Source: Phymorhynchus buccinoides (Eukaryota; Mollusca; Gastropoda; Neogastropoda; Raphitomidae). From it: DNA of 64,000 nucleotides. The translations under genes were made by a program, and so were the position numbers. The notes under the pieces are model-generated. The model saw nothing but the letters and a program-made list of their open reading frames with translations. It ran no database searches and was not told the DNA's origin. The stretch covers positions 22,543,394 to 22,607,393 of the forward strand of contig CM065710.1 in the NCBI GenBank assembly GCA_017654935.2. The letters are read 5' to 3'. Below, piece after piece: positions 13,440 to 61,330 of this stretch. Position 1 is the stretch's first letter; each line of letters starts with the position of its first letter.

Positions 13440-13590
13440 TCGACTCAAGACTCAAGAATACTTTATTATCTCATAAACATGAGAAATTAGTGTGTGACAC
13501 GACATAAGCACATACATTAAGAACATAATAATTAAACATAGCAACACATAAAACTTTATAGGACATGTCAAAAGCGAACATGCACGCACG
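13440..13590 (-). repeat. Possible LINE 3' tail
   Basis: Begins with a GACTCAAGACTCAAGAATACTT tail resembling the GATTCAA tail at 10182, in the same orientation. Only non-coding sequence remains. Confidence 0.4.
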
Positions 13591-13591
13591 C

Positions 13592-13783
13592 TTGTAGAAG
13601 ACCAACACTGTTGACCTGCTTCAACTTTTACTTGTAAAGTTAGGCTGTCGATCTTTGAGCCATTATTAATGTTTCTGTTTTTGTTTTTAATAACAATTTT
13701 GATATGTTGAAAGCTCAAAGATCTGCAGCCTAACTTTACATTCAAAAGTTGAAGTAGGTCTAAAGAGAGTTGGTCTTCTACAA
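13592..13783. repeat. 70-bp inverted repeat (stem-loop)
   Basis: Arms 13592-13660 and 13713-13783 both carry TTGTAGAAGACCAAC, CTTCAACTTTT, GTAAAGTTAGGCTG and GATCTTTGAGC in opposite orientation, with a 52-bp T-rich loop. Confidence 0.8.
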
Positions 13784-14327
13784 TTAACCGTATGTGGGAC
13801 CCGGGCCGTGTGACGTCACGGCTATTCCATGAATCGAACACGGCGGCTGTTCTATTTACCTCCCACTAGAATGTAAATTTCATGTAAACGCCCCCCTTAG
13901 CGATGATTGGGGAGGACCTCACTAGGCGGAATCTGTTAAGGACCCCAACAGCCATGCACACCCCAAATCCCAAGTCGCTGGCTTGAGTGGTTTAGGAGGA
14001 GATAGTGATAGAAGGGCGGCTAACGTGACGCACAATATAATATGGATTACGTCATTGTTTTCCGCTTCCACCAGTGCAAAACACATTTTTGTTGTATTTT
14101 TCACTCCAATATACTGTGCTAAAAAAACTGGGAGCCACATTTTGGGGCACTCCAAAAACCGGAAACCACATTTTCGGCACTCCTAGAACCGGAAACCACA
14201 TTTTAAGGCGCTCAAAAACAACAGCAACAACATAAATCAGTTTTACGCTAAAAAAAACAACACCAGAAACCCTGCACTAAATGATTTTCAACAGTATTGG
14301 AATATCATGGCACTATGGAGCCTTGGC

Positions 14328-14879
14328 TTAAAGGGGCACACTGACGGATGAGTTTTTGTAAGAAATATGTCCAGATCACCAGGAAAACACCCTTTACATG
14401 CAACACTCACTTTGCTCTGGTTTCCTAGAAATCAAACTGTCTAATCGGCGATTCCTCCTTGGCGGAGGTGCTGGAAGTCAAATTCTTTCATTCAAAGAGA
14501 AGGCGTGTGTCGCTTCTTTTCGAATGGCCGCCAAATCGTTTGCACGAGATTTTCGCAATACAAGCCTTTTTTTTCTTGTTTTTAAATTTTTTTATACAGT
14601 TGATCTAAAGGTGTTTCGCTCACAACAAAGGAAATCGATCTCTTTTTTTTACTGCACTACAAAAAAAGAAAACGCTTCAACCATAATGAGTGTCCTCCAC
14701 CCACCCCATCCAAAATGGCTACTCTCTCCGGCATCTCCGCCAAGGAGGAATCGCCTTTTGGGCGGCTTAATATCTAGGAAACCAGAGCAAAGTGAGTTTT
14801 CCGATCTTTGAAAAGGCTGTCTTTCTGGTGATCTCGACGTGTTTCTTGCAAAAACTCATCCGCCCGGGTCCACCTTTAA
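14328..14879. mobile_element. Foldback MITE with about 150-bp inverted repeats
   Basis: Arms 14328-14474 and 14729-14879 share CGGATGAGTTTTTG, GATCACCAG, CACTTTGCTCTGGTTTCCTA and CGATTCCTCCTTGGCGGAG in inverted orientation. Ends read TTAAAGG...CCTTTAA. No coding capacity. Confidence 0.8.
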
Positions 14880-15129
14880 GGCTCTGTCAGACCAACGGAC
14901 GTAGGCTAGAACACCAAGAACTTTACAAGTTTGTTGTTGCTTTCTTCTTATCCCAGCATTTTGTTTTCAAAAGCTTTCATTTCTTGTGGTATGAGTGAAT
15001 TGATAGGTGGAATTATCTCCCCTCAAAATCGGCGACGTGGTGGTGCTTTCTTCAAAAGAAAGAGGGGGGGGGGGGGTGTCCAGAATTATAAAAACTCATT
15101 GTACTGTAGGGGAGACTTATGGACATAGT
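14880..15129. other. Non-coding spacer
   Basis: Contains a G13 run near 15064-15076. No gene or repeat family recognised. Confidence 0.5.
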
Positions 15130-15708
15130 ACCTGTCATGCCATTCGTACCACCTGGTTTCCTAGCAAACGGTAGCAGATTGAGGGTTAATAATTGTGTGT
15201 GAAGTTTGGACAATGAATGGGAAATATTTTATCACAACCAAAATGCAACAAAGCGGAAAACCGTTTGTAAGGCAAACGAAAATTCTTGTTGGCAGCATCT
15301 GATGTTATTTTGGGTAATACATTTTTATTTGTTATTCAATGCACCAATACAAAAATTAAAACTCTAAATGCCACTCAACAAATATTTAAAGTGTTGGGGT
15401 CAATGTTGTCCATTTTGTAAATTAAAATATTCAAAGCAAACATAACTGAGCCATAGTTATGCAATTCGTACCTCTGTCATGTAATTCGTACCTCCTACGT
15501 CTTTTCAATGGCGCAGCGTTAAGTGACTACAAACTTGATGAGAAAATAACTTAAGTTTTATTTTGACGTCACAGACACTAAATGAAACATTTAGAAGAAA
15601 GAATGGCCTATAGTTAAAGCCAAGTCACGAGCACCCTACAGTTGAACTACTGCTATAAACCCCATGGTACGATATCAATAACTTGGTGGTACGAATTCCG
15701 TAACAGGT
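15130..15708. mobile_element. MITE with ACCTGT...ACAGGT ends
   Basis: The left end ACCTGTCATGCCATTCGTACC mirrors the right end ACCTGTTACGGAATTCGTACC. The motif GTAATTCGTACC or GCAATTCGTACC recurs inside (15468, 15488) and just outside (15719), like transposase-binding subterminal repeats. No ORF. Confidence 0.6.
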
Positions 15709-16689
15709 CTTGTAATTCGTACCTTTTGAAGAAAAAAGTATTCTTACTATTAAGCCCAAAGTATAAACCTTATCTTATAATTATAATTATAGTATACCGT
15801 TATAGCCCTCTTCCAGCAGTATCTGTGTTGAAACTTTTATAGCTTTCGGATTATCTGCTCTTGAGCTAGAGATCTCTATCCTTTAGAAGTACTATACAGT
15901 GGAACCTCCCTTACAAGACTCCCTCCCACATAAGACCTACTTTTCTGAGACATTACCCTTCTTTGCAAGTATTAAAATTACCTCCCTTAGAAAACCCCTC
16001 CCTTATAAGACCTCATTTTGGATTATTTTTTAAGGTCTTACAGTACACCCCGCTTATAGTAAAGTCCAGGGGAGCAAGGATTTTCCTTTACTATAACAGG
16101 TTTTTCTTATAAACGATTTCGGATTTTTAAAAATTATAGTAAAGTTTTGATGATATTTTTTATCTTATCCGAGGACGTTTTTCAAAGTCAAATCTAACGT
16201 AAAATACTGAATATAAACCCATCCCACCCCTTCCTCGTATGGTTTGAGGTCCAAAAAGGTGATTGGGTTTATACATGGTATATTTCCCTGTGCATAAAAC
16301 AAAACTAGCTGTAAAAGCATATAGTGTACAACCTCTAACTTCCAGAATGGCCTTTGAATAAATTCATGCATGCACACGCACGTGTGTGCGCGCACGCACA
16401 CACACACACACACACACCCACACACCGTGACCGGACAGTTTGCCTGCAGACATTTCGCCTACGGACACTTCGCATTATGCCTATGGTCAACCATGCTCAC
16501 CGGACATTTTGCCTACTGGACATTATGCCTACAGACATTATGCCTAATAATAGATTATCATGCCTGCAATAAAAGATCGCATTTTCATGATGCTATATAT
16601 TTTTTTTCCACTAAGTAATGAGAGTGTGGGCTCAATTGTCAACTTAGCTCGCCTTTTCCTCTGTGTGAGGGCGCTGCTGTAAAACAGAT

Positions 16690-16808
16690 ACAAATTTAAT
16701 TGCAGCCAATGACTGAACAGTTCTCAATTGTATGTAATGAATTGCAAAATTTGCAATTCATTACATACAATTGAGAACTGTTCGGTCATTGGCTGCAATT
16801 AAATTTGT
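16690..16808. repeat. 119-bp near-perfect palindrome
   Basis: Two 59-bp arms around a single central base (16749), with one mismatch (T versus C at the ACTGAACAG/CTGTTCGGT position). It lies in element A. The sister copy at 46930-47000 has only one arm, so the second arm arose locally. Confidence 0.95.
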
Positions 16809-17287
16809 GAAGATTGTGGGCGGAAATGGTCGACTTAGTTCGCCGTTTCTGCCATGCGAGGTCACTGCGGTAGAGCCGGTACAAACCTAGTAGCAGCCAA
16901 TGTAATGTTAGTTTATCATAATGAGTTTCATGAAAGAAATTCGTGGCGAATAGTCACGTGTTTCGTGCCCAAGCACCATCGCGCAGTGTAATCAACAAAA
17001 CTTTGTTGAACAAAATTTATGCACAATCTCTCTTTTATCTACAGTTTAAATAATAAAGTACAGTTCACTTTAAACAAGAATTTGTAAAAACAGAGAGAGA
17101 GAGAAAGAGACAGAGAGGGAGAGAACAAGAACAAGAACAAGAACAATAAAAAACCTGCTATAAAAAATGTACCCTTATTGTAACCAGAAGACAGTCCTTT
17201 GGGGAACTGAAAGTGACTTTACTATAGCAGGTTTTTTATTATAACCGAGTTGCTACTATCCGAGGACTATTTAGTAATAAAACAGTA

Positions 17288-20134
17288 CAGCCAGACCCGC
17301 TTATAAGAAACTCGCTTATAAGAAAACCCACTTATAAGCAAGCAATTTATTTTCCCCGGCCAAATTCCTTCTTTCTTATGTATTATCAAAGCTCGGATAT
17401 AAGAAAACCGCTTATAAGAAAACTCGGTTATAAGCCAAAAAATTCGTTCTCCCATCCGCGATGTAAACTCGGATATAAGAAAATTATTTCATACAAGGGA
17501 GTTTGGTTTGCAGTTCATTTTCTTATAAGCGAGTTTGATTTTCTTATAAGCATTTTTTTAAAATTAGGGCATGAACTGAAAGGATGTTCCAGAAAATGCA
17601 GTCGTTCCAACAAAACAAACAAAAAAAGAGGAAAATGTACGTCAGAGCAGCTACGTCACAGACACTCTAACCTTATAGAAAGATACAGCCGAATCCGCTT
17701 ATAAGAAACTCGCTTATAAGAAAACTTGCTTATAATGAAGCAAAAATATTTCCCTGCCGAACGTTTCTTATCTATGATCAAAACTCGGATATAAGAAACT
17801 CGCTTATAAGAAAACTTGGTTATAAGCAAGCAAATTCCTTCTCCCATCCGCAATGGAAACTTGGACATAAGAAAAGTATGTCATACAGCCGAACCCGCTT
17901 ATAAGAAACTCGCTTATAAGAAAACCTGCTTATAAGAAAACCCGCTTATAAGCAAGCAATTTATTTTCCCCGGCCAAATTCCTTCTTTCTTATGTATTAT
18001 CAAAGCTCGGATATAAGAAAACTGCTTATAAGAAAACTCGGTTATGAGCAAGCAAATTCGTTCTTCCATCCGTGATGTAAACTCGGATATAAGACAATGA
18101 TTTCATACAAGGGAGTTTGGCTTGCAGTTCATTTTCTTATAAGCGAGTTTGATTTTCTTATAAGCGATTTTTTTTTAATTAAGGCATGAACTGATAGAAA
18201 GGATGTTCCAAAAAATGCAGTTGTTGCAACAAAACAAACAAAAAAAGAGGAAAATGTACGTCAGAGCAGCTACGTCACAGACACTCTAACCTTAATATAG
18301 AAAGATACAGCCGAATCCGCTTATAAGAAACTCGCTTATAAGAAAACTTGCTTATAATGAAGCAAACAAAATTCCCTGCAGAACTTCTTCTTTCTTATCT
18401 ATGATCAAAACTCGGATATAAGAAACTCGCTTATAAGAAAACTCGGTTATAAGCAAGCAAATTCCTTCTCGATCTCCCATCCGCAATGGAAACTTGGACA
18501 TAAGAAAAGTATGTCATACAAGAGAGTTGGTTTGCAGTTCGGTTTTTTTATAAGCGAGCTCTATTTTCTTATAAGCGAATTACCATTGACAACATTTTCT
18601 TAAAGACCCACCAGATCACATGTCAAAATCACGGGTTCCACATGTTTTCCCTCTTATAGCTGGTACGAAATCTTGTTTTGACCAGGTTTGACTCCCATGC
18701 AAATGCCCCCAAATTGAAAACGAAACATTTTAAAGAGCAGCCTCAATTTGAATTTGGGGGAATTTGTATGTGGGTCACAGCTACCCAGAAAAAAACAAGG
18801 GACTTAATCGTGTTGGGTCAGTGTGTCTTTAAAAGTGAGTTGGACCTGAACTGAAAGGATGTTCCGAGAAAATTTAAGTGGTTCCAAAAAGGGAAAGTTT
18901 ACCTCATACCAGTTGCGTCACAGACAGTCTAAACAGTACAGGCACTTGATTGCAAGACTAATTTAGTTGTTTTTGTTCCTTTATTCTATGCTTTCCTTCA
19001 GTATTCTGTGCAAAATAAATGTTGAGCAGAAGAAAAAAATATGAGTGCCGGTACTTTTGTGTTGGTGGTAGAGACTGTCCATCCTTTCATTTTCAGCAGC
19101 AATGGCAGAGAGGCAAAGGCAATCCATTTCTTTAAGAAGATAAATACAAATAACTGAATATGTGGACAAAACTCCACATAAACAAAAGCAAACGATTGAT
19201 AAAAAGCTGCATGGGTGGACAGTAAATGGTAATAGTTCAGTACAAGAAAGGTGAAGGGGTCTTGAAAAGAAAAAAAAAGCTTGTTAGTTTGAGTGGTTGT
19301 AGGCACCTTTAAATCTTCTTCTTAGTTGACGATTTTGATTTTATGATGTAAGAAATGCATCAAATTAGGAAAAAGGATGTTCTTTTCATTTTGTTTTTCT
19401 GTCTTTATTTTCTTTTCTTTTTCTTTTCTCTTTTCCCTTTTCCCCATTCAATTTGGTTATTAGGGGGAAAAAAACTTCAAAATGTTTAACGTTTTCTTAT
19501 GTCTGAGTTTCGGATATAAGAAAACTCGAATATGGTAATAAGCAAAAAATGATCTCCCTTCAATTTTCGTATAACCGAGTTTTGCTGTATTTTGATTTTA
19601 TGATGTAAAACATGAGTCATAGGTCGCAAGTTTCTTTATAGTCCATTGGCATTGTACAAACGCAAATACAAAATTGTCTTCCACTATTTAAAATGAGTTA
19701 TACATCCAAATTAGAATATTGATTAAAAACAAGAAACAGAAATTTACATTTAAACAAATATGTTACTCTCACACCACACCCACTCATTCATCTGCTCTTT
19801 GCTAGCTTGCTCGCTCATCATGCAACTCACACCAAGTCTGCCTTCATTTTTGTTTTTAATTTTCTGTTCCGTTCTTTCTTTTTTTCCTCCTTTGTTTTGC
19901 ATTTTCCCCCTTTTTTTCATGCACCAAATTAGGTAAAAGCATTTTCTCTTCGTTTTATGTTTCTGTTTGTCTTTTATTTTATTTTTTTCTCTTTTATTTT
20001 TTCCCATTCAAATCGGTTATAAGAAAACAAATTCAAAATGTTTTCTTATATCCGAGTATCGGATATAAGAAAACCCGGATATAAGAAAACAAAAAATTAT
20101 CTCCCTTCGATTATCTTATAACCGGGTTTTGCTG
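17288..20134. mobile_element. Third-level nested element (CAGCCRRACCCGCTTATAAG)
   Basis: Starts CAGCCAGACCCGCTTATAAG after TA and ends GGGTTTTGCTG before TA. The heads recur at 17692, 17886 and 18307, and a roughly 600-bp segment is tandemly duplicated (17288- and 17884-). Dozens of CTTATAAG motifs pack both ends. A 1-kb relative is at 50485-51488. No transposase ORF. The empty site is visible in the copy at 46.1 kb. Confidence 0.75.
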
Positions 20135-20239
20135 TAGACCTTTGGCCGGGAACCAGTGCTTTCCTTTACTGTAACCGAAATGGCTTATAACCGAGCTTAC
20201 TATAAACGGGGAGTACTGTATAAGGGAGGTTCCACTGTA

Positions 20240-20820
20240 TCAATAAGTGTCCCATACAACTTTGTGAACGACTAGCACTGGCAGACTAGTAGGAGGCACT
20301 GGCACTGGTTCTTACTATTAGTGCTGCAGTCTTTGAGATTAGCTTGCCTTGGTAGAGTCTCCCCAACGCCCACTGTTCTAACATCATTTGGATTAAATGA
20401 GTGGATATGCATGTACTTATATACGCAAATGCGCATGCGCAAATATAATAATGCGCATGCGCACACACACGCACGAAGATAGTCGCCAACTGTCCTAAAA
20501 TCATCTTGATCAAATGAGTGCAGATGTGCACAAAATGAGGGCGCGTGCACACACTCACACGCAAATGAGCGCGCGCGCACGCACACACCAGCGCACACAC
20601 ACACACGCGCGCACACACAGAAGGAGACTGAGATAGAGGAGGGGGGGGAGGTAAGCAGACACGATAATACACACGAAAGAAAACAAATGAGACACAGAGA
20701 GAGAAAGAAGAGAAAGACAGAGGGTGGAGGGGGGAGAAAGACAGAGAGGTAAGAGAGAGAGAGACAGAGACATACAAAGAGAGAAAGACACAGTGAGAGA
20801 TGAGAGAATGAACCAACGAA
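20240..20820. other. CA-rich and GA-rich low-complexity DNA
   Basis: Contains a tandem pair of about 110-bp blocks (CATCTTGATCAAATGAGTG versus CATTTGGATTAAATGAGTG, each with CGCGCAC stretches) then impure GA sequence. No gene. Confidence 0.6.
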
Positions 20821-20969
20821 CGAACGAATGAATCTTCTTTATTGTTGGAGAAGAATAAGCATTTATTAATTATTATACACTTGTTTTCAGAGACAGAAAA
20901 ACCATAAGAAAATGCAACAAATCAACTCCAGACAGAAAAAAATGCATTATGATGATCATGATTAAAAGT

Positions 20970-20974
20970 TGTCA

Positions 20975-21052
<78 letters not shown>

Positions 21053-21524
21053 GCACGCATGCACGTACACCCCACACCCCTCACACACATGTACTCACCT
21101 ACACATGAACACACACACCTACGCGCGCGCGCGCGCACGCATGCGCACACACACACACACACTCACACATATACACGCACGCATACATACAAGCGCGCGC
21201 TCACAGGCACGCACCCATACATGCACAGTATAACAAACGCATATGCCTTGAAACAGTAACACAGAACAAAATAAATGTTTTATTTGGTCAGTCTTAACAT
21301 TCTTTAGTTTATTACAACCAAAAATGGAAAAGAATGGAAAGGAAACAATTCGCTGTAGAACAACAAACTATGTAACTTAAAGAATGAATAAAATACTATA
21401 AACTTGAATAACGGGGTAGGGAGAGGGGTAAAGAAGGAAAGAGAAACAAAGAAGAAGAAGAAGAAGAAGAAGAAGAAGAAGAAGAAGAAGAAGAAGAAGA
21501 AGAAGAAGAAAAAGAAGAAGAAGC
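20970..21524. repeat. (CA)n, (TA)n, and (GAA)n microsatellites
   Basis: CA then TA (about 20991-21040) then CA-rich DNA to 21200; a (GAA)n tract lies at 21451-21523. Confidence 0.97.
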
Positions 21525-21539
21525 AAATGAACCAACACA

Positions 21540-24410
21540 ATTTTATTTATACAGGGTAAACATAAATGCTTTTTTACATTTAGCCCTGTAGCACAAAAAT
21601 CAAACAAAGCGACAAAAAAAGGAATAAAAAACACAAAAAAATAAGGAAATAGAAAGAAGAAAGGAAGAATAGAGATATTCAGAGACAGACAGACAGACGC
21701 CCAGACATGGTGACAGACAGAGACAGAGAGAAAGAACACAATGCACATAAATTGTCTATTGAGCTTTGTTACGAAGGACACTCCTTATATTTTGCAATGA
21801 TGAGATTATGGTGACATTACAAAATGTAAAGGGTATGATAAGATAGACCATATCATGTTACTTAATATGTCACAATCTTTCATTATTTTCCACTGGGCCA
21901 TAGCTGGTGAGCAAAGTAAAATGTCCACCAAGGTGAAAGTTGATCCCAAGATTTTCCATCTATAAACTTGTACACTTACGCTCAAGTAAAGACATACAAA
22001 CAAAGCTATCAAACATTAATTATTTGCTGATGATACCTTCCCCGGTCAGAAATGAAAGTTTACAACCGGCTCAAGGATTTCCATTTGGGCAGACCAACGT
22101 TAGAAGAGAGTGACCATTACAGTCATCAAGTCTTCATTATAAATATTAACACTTTCAACACAACCCCTCTCGCTGCTCCGTATTCCCTCACGACACTGCA
22201 GTCAAGGAGTAGAAATTCCTCCAGGAGACCCGATTTTGGCCCTTTTCAATAAATTATCTTTACAAATCTGGAAATCACAGTGACTTTATTTTTGCATAGT
22301 GGTTTAGATGTATCTTTACTCTTTTAAATCACACCACTGTCGGCCTCAGGGGCATTTTGCCTGTTGCTGATATACTAGCAGCGTTGGTAAACTAGGGCGT
22401 TGCTAATATTCTAGCGCCTTGTTGCAAAAAAGTTAAAACCATAGCCACTGTGAAGTCTCTTGTTGAAAATGATCTCTGGATAAGTGCTGATGAGATGGAA
22501 AACATAATGACTATGCTATCAGGAAGCCTGGATAAATCTTACACTAACACCTGGGTATGCAGAAGCGTTATAACCGTTATTTGCCCCACTAGCTTTCTGA
22601 AGAGCAGAAAAGGGGTAGGGTTGAATGGCGCATCCAACTCATGCAAACATTCTGATGTTGGAAAGTCAGCTGGCATGTGGGACAAGGCGATTCATTAAGT
22701 CCACTTTAGCCGTTGAACTTTCCTGTGCATTACTTCACGACAGGTTCGCATAAAACAGTGGAGATACCTTCTTCATGGGACATCGTGACTGGTAATATCT
22801 ATCAGTATGGTCCACAACAAAAACAAGCAGTAATCACCCATAGGGTGTTCTGCATAAAAACCTATCAGTAAAATTCCACTAAACACAGAGTAGTAACAAC
22901 ATTTACCAAACAAACAGTTGCCACGACTTTTTTTTCTCAAAAGCTGGTTCTATGGCCTCCGTTTCTTTCCCAGAGAGAAGAGATGTCACTGCAGATTAAA
23001 GCATAAACAACAATTGACCCCAAAGTGCTTTCCATATGTCGTCCAAGTACTGGCACATGATTTGCTCCTATTGTGTTGCGACAACACAAGTGACCACATT
23101 GCTGCAGCTCCTTTGGACATTTGGCAAGAAATTAGACTTTTGCAGTGTTCATCTTGTCCGAATTAAATTAGGCCATTGTTACTGTTCCCCATTGTCTTAT
23201 GTGAAACGCCAGTTAAATTTGTACATACCTCAGTCGACCTGGTCTGGTGCCAAAATTGTTTGGTTTTAAAGGATAGCAAAGTGTGAGCGCACTGAAGAGG
23301 GATACCCTTAGAATCTGAACTAGCCAGAAAGAGGGTGCACATTGCCAGTTCTCCACATTGCAAAATATACTGAGTGCCCTACGTAAATAATATGGGACCA
23401 GAAAAACCATATTTACATTACGCATTACGAAGAATCCACTGTGTTTGTGTTTTTACTGTGTGTAGAGAAGTGGGCTTTTTTGTTTGTTTATTGTTGTTTT
23501 TCCTTGGTTTGCTTTGCTTTGTGTGTTTTTTTGATCAATTTTTATTCACTTTTTTTTTACTTTCTCTTTTTGTTAGATCGGTTGGTTGGTTGGCTGCTGT
23601 TGCGTTGTTATTGTTCTTATTTTCCTTGTTGTTCTTGTTCTTGTTGCTATATACTCCCGTCACTTTGTTTTTAATATAAAACTGATAACAACACTATCAA
23701 CACTGTTCTTTTGGGAATTTAAACATCCCACCGCTGTTCATGAGTTTGTAAATAATTTGCTGGATAGTAGAAGGCAATACCACTTGGTTTGCTAAAAATA
23801 ATATGAAAACAACAACAACAAATTTTACCTGTAAAAATCATTATCTACGCAATAAAAAAAATCAACATTTAAAAAATTATAACAATGAAATAAAATAGTA
23901 TGTGTAAAAAAAAAAGAAGAAACTAATGCAACTTATCACTGTTGATCACTTCACAAAGTTTTGTTTACAATTCTTTTTTATTAGCATGTGTTCATGGGAT
24001 TTGTTCAATGATTTTGTTCACTGACGTTTTCTTTTTATTATTTTACCCTTATTTATGTTTTATATGAGTGGGGTTTTTTCAGGCTTTATGCAAGATACCG
24101 GTACGCTAGTTTGAGCTTGTTTAAAATAGAGTGGAATTGTTGTTTCTTCTGTTTTCAATCAGTGTAGAACTTATAGCACAAAAGGGATATTAGATTCAAG
24201 CGTCTCTGAAGAAACTAAGCATTATTTAGTCCTGATCTTAGTCTAAAGAAACGATAACTGTTTAAAAATAATAATAAACCGCTTTCGGTCATGGCATAAG
24301 CACTGTAATTTCGTAAAAAATTCAAGAAACAAAAAACATTAATTAAAGAATTAAACAGTAGAACGCTTCTGTGCTTCCAACCTAAACCTTCCTTATGTAT
24401 CGTTCATACA
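21540..24410. other. AT-rich sequence without a supported gene
   Basis: Only short scattered frames, none with recognisable protein sequence or splice-supported continuity. It could include 3' UTR of the large minus-strand gene; an AATAAA on the minus strand at 24039-24034 is one of several chance-level polyadenylation signals. Confidence 0.5.
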
Positions 24411-24487
24411 TCCTAGGTTACCCACACCCCACCCTCTAAAATAAATACACAACAGAAAAAATCCAATCCCTTATATAAGTGGCAACC

Positions 24488-24605
24488 AATCCAGTGCAAG
24501 AGATCACAGAATGATTTAACCAGCAACAAATTGTACAACAGATCACAGAATGATTTAACCAGCAACAAATTGTACAACAGATCACAGAATGATTTAACCA
24601 GCAAA
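24488..24605. repeat. 39-bp tandem repeat, 3 copies
   Basis: Unit GATCACAGAATGATTTAACC followed by AGCAACAAATTGTACAACA; the third copy is truncated. Confidence 0.9.
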
Positions 24606-24759
24606 AAAATTAAATTCGCAGTCTTTTTTCCTTGTTTTGATACGCATATCATTATAATCATTATAATTATTATCACAGTATTTTCGTTGTACATCACAGC
24701 CAGCCAGCCCTCATTATCATTATAAGGCAAAAAAGAAATAATGTTAAGCATAGATTGAG

Positions 24760-25585
<826 letters not shown>

Positions 25586-25920
25586 GGGCAAGTCATAAAA
25601 AAGCTGTCCACCGCGCGAGAGCAAGAATGAGATAATGATTGCCAATATGAAGAGCGGACAAGTAGAACCAAACAGTGCGCAGTGAAGCTGCCATTGTTTC
25701 AGCTGTTCGTGCAGCAGGCGGGCAGGGAAGTAGTGGACTCTGGTTCCGTGTTGGACTGTTGCTGCTTTGACTATCCCTCCAAGACTTGCTTACCAGTTTC
25801 TTGCCCTCCAACGCGTGTGACAGAAACATTGCAAAGCAAGTGCCCACGAGTCCAAGAGAACTAAACTTTCTGCTGCGTTACTTTCAAAGCGAGTGCTTCG
25901 CCCGATGCGTCGGGAGTGTT

Positions 25921-60716
<34,796 letters not shown>

Positions 60717-61008
60717 CGCGTCCTCGGTCGTGGCATGGCTTCGTCATTTAAAGAGTAAGCTTTGTACAAAGAAAGGTGATTTTTTGTAGTAGGAATCGTA
60801 GGCTTGAAGCCGGAGCTCATTCAGCTGTTCGAGCTGTTGAGTGTATCTTGTTTCGTTGCTCCCAAGCAATTGATTGCGTCATTATCAGCTATAGTCACGA
60901 ATACGTCATTATTACATAACTTCCGGTGTATGGTTCAGAAACTTTCGTTTTCTTTGGCTGCTTTTGTAAACTTTCGAAAATATTGTAACACACAAGTACG
61001 TCACTAAA
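60717..61008. promoter_or_regulatory. Candidate (possibly bidirectional) promoter
   Basis: Lies directly upstream of the minus-strand gene start. It contains an ETS-type core (TTCCGG, 60921-60926) and three TGACG/CGTCA half-sites (GCGTCATTA at 60876, TACGTCATTA at 60902, TACGTCAC at 60997), with no TATA box. ETS plus CRE/ATF sites in a compact TATA-less interval is typical of animal bidirectional promoters. The plus-strand partner is the weak candidate starting at 61009. Transcription start sites are not visible. Confidence 0.45.
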
Positions 61009-61069
61009 ATGGAGTCATTGTACAATGTCCACATGATACGAAATCCCATTTCCAAAAACGAAAGTGAAA
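61009..61069 (+). CDS. Possible first exon of a divergent gene
   Basis: An ATG at 61009 opens 20 codons (MESLYNVHMIRNPISKNESE) and reaches a good donor, A|GTAAGC, at 61070. It sits 292 bp from the start of the opposite-strand gene. Its phase (1) does not connect to the well-composed frame in the next candidate exon at 61331, only to a frame that stops after about 38 codons, so this assignment is weak. I do not recognise the protein. Confidence 0.25.
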
Positions 61070-61330
61070 GTAAGCTGACCTGTTGTCTTTTTTGGTTGTT
61101 TTTTTAATCAATCGCAGGTTTTTTTTAAAAATCCCCTCTAACACCCCCACCCCCCATACCACCACCACCTCCCCTTTTCCCTTTCTTCTTGTCTTTATTC
61201 TTCTTCTTTTTTCGAAATGTAATGCAACTACTGATTAGATGGATATGATATGCAGTAACCTGACATGCATTGGTGACAGATAAGCCTATATTGATCGAGA
61301 ATTATCATTTAAAAAATATGGTTTTCTCAG

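Larger units (their letters stand above)
16041..20218. mobile_element. Nested element A (TA-flanked, CAGTACACCCCGCTTATAG ends), copy 1
   Basis: Begins CAGTACACCCCGCTTATAG and ends in the inverse CTATAAACGGGGAGTACTG, with TA on both sides, inserted in the outer MITE. An uninterrupted inverse copy is at 46096-47850, and their internal segments (CGCCTTTTCCTCTG, CAATTGAGAACTGT, TTCGTGGCGAATAGTCACGTG) match. The interior has no transposase. It is disrupted by the third-level insertion at 17288-20134. Confidence 0.8.
15897..20237. mobile_element. Outer Tigger-type MITE, split by a nested insertion
   Basis: Left end CAGTGGAACCTCCCTTACAA and right end TTAAGGGAGGTTCCACTG-like (TAAGGGAGGTTCCACTG at 20221) are inverted, each flanked by TA. 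Without the inserted 16041-20218 element it is only about 160 bp. A related intact copy lies at 49029-49208. Confidence 0.75.

Noticed and set aside
22450..23270. Several 60-100 codon frames in AT-rich DNA
   Set aside because: No recognisable protein, no splice continuity, overlapping frames on both strands.
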